64,000 bases of DNA, taken from positions 1 to 64,000 of the forward strand of contig DATEDN010000079.1 in the NCBI GenBank assembly GCA_035281645.1, given 5' to 3'. Numbering within the stretch: the stretch's first letter is position 1; every line of letters begins with the position of its first letter. The position numbers were made by a program, and so were the translations under genes. The notes under the pieces were generated by a model. It made no database searches. It was not told where the DNA came from and worked only from the letters and a program-made list of their open reading frames with translations. Below are positions 40,669 to 49,873 of the stretch, one piece after another. This stretch comes from JACCTH01 sp035281645 (GTDB lineage: Bacteria; Actinomycetota; Acidimicrobiia; Spongiisociales; ZC4RG35).

Positions 40669-43107
40669 GTGGCACGGCAGGCGAGCGTGGTGGTGATCGG
40701 TGCCGGGATCATCGGCTCGAGCGTCGCTTATCACCTGGCCGACCTCGGAGTCGAGGGAATCGTCGTACTCGACAAGGGAGCGCTAGCGGACAACGACGGC
40801 TCCACATCGCACGCCCCCGGCGGTCTCCGCACTCTCACCATCTCGAAGTTTTTCACCAGGCTCGGAATCGCCTCGCGCCAGCTCTACGACCTCCTACCGC
40901 TCGCCGAGCCCGGTCAAGAGCAGTTCTTTCGCACGGGATTTCTTCAGGTGGCCTCGTCGGTGGCACGCTTCGAGAGTTACAAGCGCATTCAAGAGATCGG
41001 CTCGAGCCTCGGGGTTCCCTCCGCCCTCCTGTCGCCCGAGCAAACCGCCGAGATGATCCCTCTTCTCGACTCCTCCCAGATCATCGGCGGAATGTTTTCG
41101 CCGACTTCCGGAGTGATCAAAACCAGCCTGGTGGCGACCTCGATGCAACATGTCGCGGCCGCAACCGGTCGAGCAGTCTTTTACTCCGACACCGAAGTCA
41201 CGGATGTTGTGGTCGAGGGTGGCCGCGTTCGCGGGGTGAGGACCTCCAATCCCGAGATCGAACGAATCGAATGTCCGCAGGTCGTCCTCTGCACGAACAT
41301 CTGGGCGCCAGTGCTGGCGGCGAAGGTCGGAATCAATATGCCGCTCTTCCCCGGCGAGCATCAATACATCTTCACGACCCCGGTTCCGGATCTCGCCGAT
41401 CGAGCCGATCGCGAGGTCACCATGCCCATCTCCACGATCGACGATATCTCGATCTATTTTCGCCAGCATCACGACCGGCTAGGGATCGGTAGCTACCACC
41501 ACGAAGCGCGGCTGGTCGACCCATGGGCGTTGCCGAAACGAGCCCAGCTTCCGTTCACTCCAGCCGACTTCGACGAGGCGTGGCACTTGATGCGGAAGCA
41601 CCTTCCGGCTCTGCATCAAGTCGAAGTAGATACCGGATTCAACGGCATGTTCTCTTTCACCGCCGACCACTATCCAATTCTGGGCGAGTCCCCCATCAAG
41701 GGTCTATGGGCAGCTGTGGGAGCCTGGCTCTCCTATGCCTCGGAGGTGGGAAAGGTGATGGCCCGCTGGATCACGGAAGGTGATCCAGGAATGGACGTGT
41801 CCGTGGCCGACATCAACCGCTTTCACGATCACCAGTCCAATCACTCGTTTCTATCCCGGCAAAGCAAATATTTCTACGAGATTGGTTTTGACATCCTTCA
41901 TCCCAACGAGGTGGCCTCCTCGGTGCGCAACCTCCGACTTGCTCCCTACCACGATCGCACCGAACGGTTGGGCGCGGTCTACGTCCCCTTCGCCGGCTAC
42001 GAGACTCCCTACTACTACGAGTCCAACGGCCCCCTCGTGGATCGATATTCAGATCGAATCCCGCGCCGGCAGGGATACGACGCCACTTCTTGGTCGCCGA
42101 TCATTGGGGCCGAGCACCTGGCGTTGCGCGAAAAGGCCGGGTTGATCGATTGGTCGGCGTCGATTGGCCCCGTCGAGGTCTCGGGCCCGGGGAGTCTCTC
42201 CTTCTTGCAGTACCTGTGCACGAACAACATCGACATTTCCATCGGAGCGGCTACTTACACCCTGGTCCTCACTCCGCGAGGGACCGTCAAGCGGGACGTA
42301 ACCATCGCTCGCCTCTCCCAGGAGCGCTTTTGGCTGCTGACGGGAAAGTCCAACCTTCCAGCGGAACTGGCCTATTACCGGTCATTTGCCCCAGCCGACG
42401 GATCGGTACAGATCGTCGATCGCTCCGAGCAGTTTGCCGCAGTCGGGCTATGGGGCCCCAGGGCCCGTGAGATCCTCGAGGCGGTCACGGACGCCAACCT
42501 TTCCAACGAGGCGTTTCCCTGGTACTCGGTACGACACATTGGAGTGGGCATGGCTCCGGCAACGGCCCTTCGCATCTCATATGTGGGCGAGTTGGGCTGG
42601 GAGATTTACGTTCCCGCGAGCTTCGGACGTCATCTTTGGGACGCCCTCTGGAGTGCCGGGAGAGATCACGGCCTCACGGCAGTGGGCATGGCTTCCCTGT
42701 TCTCGTTGCGAATCGAAAAGGGCTACCGCCTGATCGGCAGCGATCTCAACCCCGAAATCACACCTCGACAGGCCCAAATGTCGTGGTTGCTCGACAAAAG
42801 CAAAGATTTTCTCGGGCGGGACGGCGCCTCTGCCGATGGACACCGTTTGGCGACACTCCGCTTCGATGATCCGGCTGCCCTTATGTACTCGTGGACTCCG
42901 GTCTACCGCTTAGACGACGTGGTCGGCTGGATAGCAAGCGGAGAATTCGGTTACTCGGTAGGCGCCTTCATCGCCCATGCGTTCGTTCCACAAGAGCTCA
43001 CAGTGCCGGGTACGAGGCTACGGGTCCGATACACCGGCCAATTCTTCGAAGGGGAAGTGGTCAAAGGACCCCTCTGGGATCCCACCAACCTCCGCCTCAG
43101 GGCCTAG
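40669..43107 (+). CDS. Dimethylglycine dehydrogenase-like protein, FAD plus GcvT domains, copy 1
   Basis: An 812-residue two-part enzyme. The N-terminal 370 residues are a DAO fold with VVVIGAGIIGSSVAYHL (7-23); His48 in GSTSHAPGG matches the flavin-linking His of dimethylglycine dehydrogenase. A linker domain and a GcvT-like aminomethyltransferase domain (about 430-800) follow. It should oxidise an N-methyl amine and pass the carbon to tetrahydrofolate. Start GTG 40669 lies ten residues before the FAD motif, so a later start is not possible. Copy 2 at 44330 is a clear paralogue. Confidence 0.88.
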   Translation: MARQASVVVIGAGIIGSSVAYHLADLGVEGIVVLDKGALADNDGSTSHAPGGLRTLTISKFFTRLGIASRQLYDLLPLAEPGQEQFFRTGFLQVASSVARFESYKRIQEIGSSLGVPSALLSPEQTAEMIPLLDSSQIIGGMFSPTSGVIKTSLVATSMQHVAAATGRAVFYSDTEVTDVVVEGGRVRGVRTSNPEIERIECPQVVLCTNIWAPVLAAKVGINMPLFPGEHQYIFTTPVPDLADRADREVTMPISTIDDISIYFRQHHDRLGIGSYHHEARLVDPWALPKRAQLPFTPADFDEAWHLMRKHLPALHQVEVDTGFNGMFSFTADHYPILGESPIKGLWAAVGAWLSYASEVGKVMARWITEGDPGMDVSVADINRFHDHQSNHSFLSRQSKYFYEIGFDILHPNEVASSVRNLRLAPYHDRTERLGAVYVPFAGYETPYYYESNGPLVDRYSDRIPRRQGYDATSWSPIIGAEHLALREKAGLIDWSASIGPVEVSGPGSLSFLQYLCTNNIDISIGAATYTLVLTPRGTVKRDVTIARLSQERFWLLTGKSNLPAELAYYRSFAPADGSVQIVDRSEQFAAVGLWGPRAREILEAVTDANLSNEAFPWYSVRHIGVGMAPATALRISYVGELGWEIYVPASFGRHLWDALWSAGRDHGLTAVGMASLFSLRIEKGYRLIGSDLNPEITPRQAQMSWLLDKSKDFLGRDGASADGHRLATLRFDDPAALMYSWTPVYRLDDVVGWIASGEFGYSVGAFIAHAFVPQELTVPGTRLRVRYTGQFFEGEVVKGPLWDPTNLRLRA

Positions 43108-43139
43108 CCAGAGAATTCGCTTTAGCCTCCCCGGGCACC

Positions 43140-44333
43140 GTGAGTTTGCTTTGGAACGCTCGGGTAATCGATCGCGACGGGATCCGGGAAGGACTGGCGA
43201 TCTCGATCTCTGGTGACCGAATCGGCGCGATCGAGAAGGGCGGAGGCGACGCGCCGGCGGGGGCGATTGACCTTGCTGGCAAGTCCCTGCTGCCGGGGCT
43301 GATCGACGCCCACAACCACTTCCTCTCCGAAACCGATCGCAGTCCCGGATTCGGGCCACCTCCGCCTCGGCATGGCGATGCTCCTCGCCCGCGCGCACTC
43401 GGGCACTACATCCTGGCTGCCGCAGCGCGGGCGATAATCCGCAGTGGATTCACCAGCATCCGCGACGTCGGCTGTTATGACGACGAGGCTCTCGCCGCCG
43501 GTCAGGCGATCGATCTCGGACTGATCCCCGGGCCGCGCATCTTTTCATGTGGGCGGATCATCTCCGCCACCGCCCCAGGTGGGGCAATCTTTGGCTCCAT
43601 GTACCGTGAAGCCGATGGCCCATGGGAAATGCGAAAAGCAGTTCGGGAGCAAATCCGGCGGGGTGGCCACTTCATCAAATTCATGGCCACCGGTGCCCGG
43701 TCGGTGGTCCTCGAGGATCCCGAGCCTCCGCAAATGACCACCGAGGAGATGACGGCGATTGTCGATGAGGCTCATCGGATGGGAGTTCGGGTGGCGGCTC
43801 ACGCCGAGGGCCTGGAAGGTACGCGCTGGGCTCTTCGGGCCGGAGCCGACACCATCGAGCATGGGCTGGCATTGCATCGTGATCCCGAGTTGCTCGCCTT
43901 GATGGCCGCCAACGGAACCGTGCTGGTTCCCACTCTGACCACATTCCATGATCTGGCCGAACGCTTTGCCGACGAGTTCTCTCCGCCCCTGGTGGAGCAG
44001 GCCAAACGACAGTTGGAGGAGGCTTACAAGACAGTCGCCGCCGCGCACGCGGCCGGGGTGACGATCGCGGTTGGCTATGACAGCGGACCTCCGGGCGCTT
44101 CGGCCCAGGAGATGCTTCGACTGGCGCATGCGGGCCTGAGCGGGATAGAGGTCATCGGCGCCGCCACTCGGGGCGGTGCAGCCGCCCTTGGGCGCGAAGA
44201 TCTCGGATCGATCAGGAGTGGCGCACTCGCTGACTTGGTGGTCGTGGATGGAGAGCCCGACCAAAATCTCGCCGTCCTGGGAGATCCGGAAGCCATCCAT
44301 TTCGTCATCAAGGGCGGGGAGTTGGTGTCGTGA
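43140..44333 (+). CDS. Amidohydrolase family protein
   Basis: A 397-residue metal-dependent hydrolase of the imidazolonepropionase/prolidase-like subgroup. The first metal motif is HNH (His58, His60) in LIDAHNHF, followed by a conserved Lys in KFMATGARS, HAEG, EHGLAL and the metal Asp region YDSGPPGAS. GTG 43140 fits the family start SLLWNARVIDRDG; the longer open frame upstream overlaps the DMGDH-like gene in another frame. It stands between the two methyltransferase/dehydrogenase modules and overlaps copy 2 of the dehydrogenase by four bases. An amide or cyclic precursor of the methylated substrate is a possible target, but I have no direct evidence. Confidence 0.82.
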   Translation: MSLLWNARVIDRDGIREGLAISISGDRIGAIEKGGGDAPAGAIDLAGKSLLPGLIDAHNHFLSETDRSPGFGPPPPRHGDAPRPRALGHYILAAAARAIIRSGFTSIRDVGCYDDEALAAGQAIDLGLIPGPRIFSCGRIISATAPGGAIFGSMYREADGPWEMRKAVREQIRRGGHFIKFMATGARSVVLEDPEPPQMTTEEMTAIVDEAHRMGVRVAAHAEGLEGTRWALRAGADTIEHGLALHRDPELLALMAANGTVLVPTLTTFHDLAERFADEFSPPLVEQAKRQLEEAYKTVAAAHAAGVTIAVGYDSGPPGASAQEMLRLAHAGLSGIEVIGAATRGGAAALGREDLGSIRSGALADLVVVDGEPDQNLAVLGDPEAIHFVIKGGELVS

Positions 44334-46777
44334 GCATGCGGGTGGTCGTAGTCGGCTCGGGGATCGTCGGCTCATCCGTGGCCTATCACCTCGCCCGCCT
44401 GGGCTGGACCGATGTAGTCGTAGTCGATCGCGGCGATCCGGTCGAGAATCCCGGTTCCACCTCACATGCCCCCGGCGGGGTGGTGGCGCTATCGCATAAC
44501 AAGACCCTCACCCAACTCGCCGTCTACTCGAGCCGGCTCTACGCCACCCTCGAGCCCTTCTCTCCCGACCGCCAGATGGTCAACCGAGTCGGGATCCTCG
44601 ACGTGGCGATCTCGCCCCGCCGGATGGCCGATCTGGTGCGGCTGCACGGAGAATCTCTCAGCTTCGAGACGGGGGCCAGGCTTCTCACCCCCACCGAAAC
44701 GGCCGACATCCATCCGCTGATCAACCCCAAGGCGATGGAGGGTTCCATCTTCATGGTCGAGGGCCAGACGGTGGCCCCTGCCCACGTCAGCGGGGCACTG
44801 CAGCGAGATGCGGGGGTCGACGTGGTCGGTCAGACAGAGGTGACGGAGATCGATGCTGCCGACGGCCGAGTTCGGGCGGTGATGACAAGCAATCCCGAGC
44901 AGGCGCGTATCGAATGCGATCACGTCGTCATCGCCACCAACATCTGGGCACCGCTCCTGGGCGACGGTCTCGGGGTACCAATCCCGCTGATGGGATACGA
45001 ACATCAATATCTCCGAACCGGACCCCTTCCTGAGTTGGATCGGTTCGATCCTTCCCAACCCGAGGACGAGATTGTCTATCCCTCGGTGCGAGAGCTCGAC
45101 ACCTATATCTACTTCCGCCAGCATTGGAACTCATTCGGAGTAGGTAGCTACCGCCACGCTCCCCGGCCGGTCCCCGCCCCACTGGTGGGGCCCAATGCCA
45201 TCCATCCTTTTACGCCCGACGACTTTGAAGGCGAAGCTTGGGAGAAGGCGCGCCGGATTTTCCCGCTGCTGGCCAACACTGACTTCCGGACCTACCCACG
45301 GACGATCAACGGAATCTTCGCCTTTCCCGTCGACGGCATGCCCATCGTCGGCCCCACCCCCATCGAGGGGGTGTGGGTAGCGGCGGGTTCTTGGCTCACC
45401 CACGCCGGGGGAGTCGGCAAGACGCTGGCCGAATGGATGACCTCCGGTGACACGGAATGGGATCCGCGTCTGATCGACGTCAATCGCTTCCATGGCTTTC
45501 AGACCACGCGGCGCTTCATCGAAAAGGTCTGCGACAAGAACTACGCCGAGATTTACGACATCATTCACCCCCGGGAGCCGATCACCGAACCGCGCAATGT
45601 GAGGCTTTCCCCATTCGACGAGAGGCACCGGGCCCGAGGGGCGGTCTTCACGACCTTCGCCGGCTACGAACTCCCCAACTGGTTCCAGTCCAACTCCGGC
45701 CTCGTCGAAGAATTCGCCGACCAGATCCCGACGCGGAGCGGTTGGGCCGCCGAGCACTGGTCCCCGATCCAGGGAGCCGAGCACCTCGCCACTCGCAATT
45801 CCGTTGGCCTCCTCGACCTCACCGGACTTTCCATCATCGAAGTCTCCGGCCGCGACGCCTTGAGCGCCGTGCAGTGGCTTTGCTCCAACCAAATGGATGT
45901 GGCGCCCGGAAGAGTCGTGTACACCACGTGGCTTACCAAGGCGGGCGGAGTGCGCAGAGATCTGGCCGTAGCTCGCCTCGAGGCGGACCGGTTCTGGATG
46001 TTCGTCGGTGAAGGCACGAGACCGCGTGATCTCGACTGGGTGCTTCGCCACACTGAGGAATACGACGTCGCAGTTGCTGACATCTCCGATTCCTTCACCG
46101 CTCTCGGGTTATGGGGCCCCAATGCCCGGAAGGTGCTGGAGCGAGTTTCATCCACCTCTCTCGACTTCGGATATTTTCGGGCCCGGTGGATCGACCTCGA
46201 CTACACCCGGGCATTGGCGGTGCGGATTTCTTACGCCGGCGAGTTCGGGTGGGAATTGCACTTTCCCCCCGAGGCCGCCCTCCCGGTGTGGGATCGGCTG
46301 ATCGATGCCGGTGCAGGCGTTGGTTTGATTCCTTTCGGCTTCGGCGCCTTTGACTCCTTGCGGTTGGAAAAGGGTTATCGAGGCTGGGGAATCGACGTCC
46401 ACACCGAATACAACCCTTATGAGGCGGGGCTGGGGTGGACGGTCCGACTGGACAAAGGCGATTTTCTTGGCGCCAGCGCCTGTCAGCGCCTCGTAGCCGA
46501 ACCGCTCAAGAAGAAGCTGGCTTGTCTGACCTTCGACCAAGCCCAGGACGTAGTCCTGGGATACGAGCCGATCATGGCTGGCGACCAGTGCCTGGGTCAC
46601 GTCACCAGTGCGAACTTTGGCTACTCGGTTGGAAAGTCCATCGCCTATGGCTATCTCCCCGCCGAGGCCGCGGTGGAAGGAACGAAGGTTGAGGTGATCT
46701 ATTTCGGCGAGCGGATTTCGGCCACAGTTGCCCCCGATCCGCTCTTCGATCCCAAGATGACCCGAATGAAGGACTGA
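44330..46777 (+). CDS. Dimethylglycine dehydrogenase-like protein, FAD plus GcvT domains, copy 2
   Basis: An 815-residue paralogue of the protein at 40669-43107. It has VVVVGSGIVGSSVAYHLARLG at the start, His47 in GSTSHAPGG at the flavin-linking position, the DAO domain to about 375, the middle FAO_M-like domain and the GcvT-like domain (about 430-800), with GYSVGKSIAYGYLP near the end. The first codon is GTG 44330, overlapping the amidohydrolase stop; an ATG two codons later is also possible. The stop overlaps the second MttB gene by one base. It probably accepts an N-methyl amine released by the partner methyltransferase. Confidence 0.88.
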   Translation: MSMRVVVVGSGIVGSSVAYHLARLGWTDVVVVDRGDPVENPGSTSHAPGGVVALSHNKTLTQLAVYSSRLYATLEPFSPDRQMVNRVGILDVAISPRRMADLVRLHGESLSFETGARLLTPTETADIHPLINPKAMEGSIFMVEGQTVAPAHVSGALQRDAGVDVVGQTEVTEIDAADGRVRAVMTSNPEQARIECDHVVIATNIWAPLLGDGLGVPIPLMGYEHQYLRTGPLPELDRFDPSQPEDEIVYPSVRELDTYIYFRQHWNSFGVGSYRHAPRPVPAPLVGPNAIHPFTPDDFEGEAWEKARRIFPLLANTDFRTYPRTINGIFAFPVDGMPIVGPTPIEGVWVAAGSWLTHAGGVGKTLAEWMTSGDTEWDPRLIDVNRFHGFQTTRRFIEKVCDKNYAEIYDIIHPREPITEPRNVRLSPFDERHRARGAVFTTFAGYELPNWFQSNSGLVEEFADQIPTRSGWAAEHWSPIQGAEHLATRNSVGLLDLTGLSIIEVSGRDALSAVQWLCSNQMDVAPGRVVYTTWLTKAGGVRRDLAVARLEADRFWMFVGEGTRPRDLDWVLRHTEEYDVAVADISDSFTALGLWGPNARKVLERVSSTSLDFGYFRARWIDLDYTRALAVRISYAGEFGWELHFPPEAALPVWDRLIDAGAGVGLIPFGFGAFDSLRLEKGYRGWGIDVHTEYNPYEAGLGWTVRLDKGDFLGASACQRLVAEPLKKKLACLTFDQAQDVVLGYEPIMAGDQCLGHVTSANFGYSVGKSIAYGYLPAEAAVEGTKVEVIYFGERISATVAPDPLFDPKMTRMKD

Positions 46778-48306
46778 TGCCGCGGGAAGGAGCCAGGCGG
46801 GCCGAACGTCGGGCTAGCCGCAGTGGTGGGGTCCGCCAACTGGCCTGGCGCTCACTTCGTAACCCCTATCACCCGATTGACGTCATCTCGACCGACCAAA
46901 TCGAGGCCATCCACCAAACGTCATTGCGAATCCTGGCCGAAATCGGGATGGACTTTCTCCACCCCGAGGCACTATCGATTTTCTCCGAGGCGGGAGCGAT
47001 GGTGGAAGCCGGCAGCAATCGGGTCCGCTTCGACCCCGACTGGGTTATCGACAAGGTGTCAACCGTGCCAGACACCTTCGCGCTACATGCCCGCAACCCC
47101 GAGCACAACGTCACAGTCGGTGGAAACCACATCAATTTCGCCACCGTCGCCTCTCCCCCTAACGCTTCCGATGCGGATCGCGGACGACGCAGTGGCAACT
47201 TCGACGACTTCCAAAACCTGATTCGGTTGGGGCAGAGCTTCAACATCATCCATCTCTTCGGTGGGTACCCGGTCGAGCCGGTCGATCTCCCCCCGAGTAC
47301 GCGCCATCTCGATTGCCTTTCCGCTGTCGTAACCCTGGGGGACAAGGCGTTTCACTCGTATGCATTGGGGCGGGAGCGGATGACAGACGCGATCGAGATC
47401 GCTCGCATTGCCCGGGGGGTCAGCGCGGAACAGCTCCGTGGCGAGCCCTCGCTGTTCACTGTGGTCAACACTTCCTCACCGCTTCGTCTCGACGGGCCGA
47501 TGATCGAGGGGCTGATCGAGATGGCGCGCATGGGTCAGGTGGTGATCGCCACTCCCTTCACCCTTTCGGGGGCGATGGCACCCGCCACCATCGCCGGGGC
47601 CCTGGCCCAGCAGAACGCAGAGGCACTGGCCACGATCGTGCTGATCCAGTGCGTCAATCCCGGTGCCCCGGCGATGTATGGGGGATTCACCTCCAACGTC
47701 GACATGCGCTCGGGCGCCCCCGCCTTCGGCACTCCGGAGTACACCAAAGCGGCGCTGGCGGGCGGCCAGCTCGCCCGTCGATACGGATTTCCCTATCGAT
47801 CCTCGAACGCCTGTGCCGCCAATGCGGTCGATTCCCAGGCCGCGTATGAGGCCGAGATGTCGACCTGGGGAGCGGTCATGGGGCACGCCAACTTGATCAT
47901 GCATGGCGCCGGTTGGATGGAAGGGGGACTGACGGCCTCGTTCGAGAAGTTCATTATCGATGTGGAGATCCTGCAGATGATGAGTGAATTCCTGCAGCCG
48001 CTGACGGTGGACGAGGCCAGCCTGGCCCTCGACGCCATTGCCGAGGTGGGGCCCGGTGGACATTTCTTCGGCGCTGCCCACACTCTCGAGCGCTACGAAA
48101 GCGCCTTCTACTCTCCGATTGTCTCTGACTGGCGAAACTTCGAGAGTTGGGAACTGGCCGGGTCTCCCACCGCCGAGCAGCATGCCAACCGGGTTTGGAA
48201 AGAGGCTCTGGAAACCTTTTCCCCGCCTCCCCTCCCCGACGACCGGGCCGCCGAGCTCGCCGATTTCGTCGAACGGCGCCGGTCCGAGGGAGGCGTCAGC
48301 GCGTGA
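46777..48306 (+). CDS. Trimethylamine methyltransferase (MttB) family protein, non-pyrrolysine, copy 2
   Basis: A 509-residue paralogue of the MttB-like protein at 39099-40646. Shared blocks are the Arg-rich N-terminus, NPYHPIDVISTDQIEAIHQ, TPFTLSGAMAPATIAGAL, GFTSNVDMRSGAPAFGTPE and GPGGHFFGAAHTLERYE. The open frame means no pyrrolysine. It begins at an ATG that overlaps the DMGDH-like stop by one base, so the pair is translationally coupled here, whereas copy 1 is divergent from its partner. No corrinoid-binding protein is encoded nearby. Confidence 0.87.
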   Translation: MPREGARRAERRASRSGGVRQLAWRSLRNPYHPIDVISTDQIEAIHQTSLRILAEIGMDFLHPEALSIFSEAGAMVEAGSNRVRFDPDWVIDKVSTVPDTFALHARNPEHNVTVGGNHINFATVASPPNASDADRGRRSGNFDDFQNLIRLGQSFNIIHLFGGYPVEPVDLPPSTRHLDCLSAVVTLGDKAFHSYALGRERMTDAIEIARIARGVSAEQLRGEPSLFTVVNTSSPLRLDGPMIEGLIEMARMGQVVIATPFTLSGAMAPATIAGALAQQNAEALATIVLIQCVNPGAPAMYGGFTSNVDMRSGAPAFGTPEYTKAALAGGQLARRYGFPYRSSNACAANAVDSQAAYEAEMSTWGAVMGHANLIMHGAGWMEGGLTASFEKFIIDVEILQMMSEFLQPLTVDEASLALDAIAEVGPGGHFFGAAHTLERYESAFYSPIVSDWRNFESWELAGSPTAEQHANRVWKEALETFSPPPLPDDRAAELADFVERRRSEGGVSA

Positions 48307-48330
48307 CTCACCGCCCCGGGTGCCTGCCGC

Positions 48331-48606
48331 TCAGGACTGCGAACGGCCGCCTCTCTCAGGCACCAGCGTCGAAGCTACTACTGATCCATCCGCATTAGGG
48401 GTGAACGTGAGGGCCCAGTTCCCGTCGATAAAGGCGCTCGCTGCCGGGAAGAAGTACCAGGTGTCCTCGATCTCGTCGACGTTGCCCCCGATGCGAAATT
48501 TGACGGTGCCGGTGTCGGAGAGATCAACGCCGCCACCGCCGCCTCCGCAGGCCACGGTCAGCATCGAGAGCACCAGGAACAGCACAAACGCACGGCGATA
48601 GGTCAT
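48331..48606 (-). CDS. Small predicted lipoprotein
   Basis: A 91-residue protein with a signal peptide ending in LTVAC, followed by a Gly-run and a short beta-rich tail (TVKFRIGGNVDEIEDTWYFF). I recognise no family. It would be anchored in the membrane by the Cys and face outwards. It is convergent with the second MttB gene and divergent from the M20 gene, with a palindrome between. Confidence 0.55.
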   Translation of the reverse strand: MTYRRAFVLFLVLSMLTVACGGGGGGVDLSDTGTVKFRIGGNVDEIEDTWYFFPAASAFIDGNWALTFTPNADGSVVASTLVPERGGRSQS

Positions 48607-48641
48607 AGACGGAAGCTATCGAAGGTCGGGCGTCGGTCGCA

Positions 48642-48657
48642 CTAGGGAAACCCCTAG
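48642..48657. promoter_or_regulatory. CTAGGG-AAAC-CCCTAG palindrome, candidate operator
   Basis: Six-base perfect arms (CTAGGG/CCCTAG) around AAAC lie in the 88-base divergent gap between the small lipoprotein gene and the M20/hutF pair. Sequences of this kind are seen at promoters read by NarL/LuxR-type regulators, but no such regulator is encoded nearby, so the call rests on symmetry and position. Confidence 0.35.
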
Positions 48658-48694
48658 GTCATGAGAACGGCCTCTCGCCGCGTAGGCTCGCTCT

Positions 48695-49873
48695 GTGCGG
48701 GCGACTGATCTGCTGGCTCAGATAGAGACGATCGGCCGGGAGCCCACCACAGGCGGCTACCGACGATTTTCCTGGACCGCAGCCGACGCCGAACTACGGC
48801 AATGGTTCTCCTCCCAGGCCAAAACCAGGGGACTATCCCTCGAGGTCGACCGCAATGGCAATCTGTGGGCCTACCGGGGCGACCCGGTGCCCGGCGGGGT
48901 CGTGGCGGTCGGCAGTCATCTCGATTCGGTCCCTGACGGCGGCCAGTTCGACGGACCGCTGGGAATCGCTTCCGCCTTCGCAGCCCTCGATCTCATGGCC
49001 GGCCAGGGGGTCGATCCACCTAGTCCGCTGGCGGTCGTGGGCTTCGTCGAGGAAGAAGGAGCCCGCTTCGGGGTGGCCTGTCTCGGATCCCGGCTCGGCA
49101 CCGGGTCGATCGAGCCCGAGAAGGCCGCGTTGCTCAGCGATGGCGAGGGTGTCACCTGGGCCGAAGCGATGGATCGGGCGGGGCTCGACGCAGGCTCGAT
49201 CGGGGCAGACCAACCACGACTCGAGCAGTTGCGATGTTTTGTCGAGCTCCACATCGAGCAGGGTCGAGCCCTGGAACCGGCCGGGGCAGCTGTTGGTATA
49301 GGCACTGAGATTTGGCCGCACGGCCGCTGGCGATTCGTATTCGGGGGAGAGGCCAACCACGCCGGCACCACCGCCATGGACGATCGTCAGGATCCGATGC
49401 CCAGGCTGGCAGAAACCATTCTCCAGGTGACAGAGGACGCCCGCCGCCTAGGCGCCCGGGCAACTTTTGGACGGCTCCTGGTCGAACCGAACGGGGTCAA
49501 TGCGATCCCGTCGCTGGTGACCGGCTGGCTCGACGCTCGCGCTCCCAACCAGGCTTTGTTGGACCAGGTCGTCGGATCTCTTCATTCTCGCCCGGGAATC
49601 TCGGTCACGACGCAATCTTCATCACCGGCTGTCCACTTCGACCCGGCGCTACGAGCGGGCGTAGAAGAGGTCCTTCCCTCTCTGCCTCCGATCCCGACTG
49701 CGGCAGGCCACGACGCCGGGATCCTGGCGGGGGCCGGGGTACCAACCACGATGCTCTTTGTTCGCAACCGCAGCGGGGTCTCCCATTCCCCTAAGGAACA
49801 TGCCGACCCGGGCGACATCGAGGCCGGCGTCGAGGCCCTTGCTCGGGTGATCGCTCATCTGGCTGGAAAATGA
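48695..49873 (+). CDS. M20 family amidohydrolase (N-carbamoyl/N-formyl amino acid hydrolase type)
   Basis: A 392-residue zinc hydrolase of the allantoate amidohydrolase/N-carbamoyl-L-amino-acid hydrolase group. His75 and Asp86 in GSHLDSVPDGGQFDG bind metal, and Glu120-Glu121 (VEEEGARFG) is the catalytic region; NHAGTTAMDDRQD and AGHDAG are also typical. It overlaps hutF by four bases. In actinobacterial histidine-use clusters an M20 enzyme of this kind sits beside hutF and may hydrolyse N-formylglutamate; that role is inference. GTG 48695 is the start. Confidence 0.85.
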   Translation: MRATDLLAQIETIGREPTTGGYRRFSWTAADAELRQWFSSQAKTRGLSLEVDRNGNLWAYRGDPVPGGVVAVGSHLDSVPDGGQFDGPLGIASAFAALDLMAGQGVDPPSPLAVVGFVEEEGARFGVACLGSRLGTGSIEPEKAALLSDGEGVTWAEAMDRAGLDAGSIGADQPRLEQLRCFVELHIEQGRALEPAGAAVGIGTEIWPHGRWRFVFGGEANHAGTTAMDDRQDPMPRLAETILQVTEDARRLGARATFGRLLVEPNGVNAIPSLVTGWLDARAPNQALLDQVVGSLHSRPGISVTTQSSSPAVHFDPALRAGVEEVLPSLPPIPTAAGHDAGILAGAGVPTTMLFVRNRSGVSHSPKEHADPGDIEAGVEALARVIAHLAGK

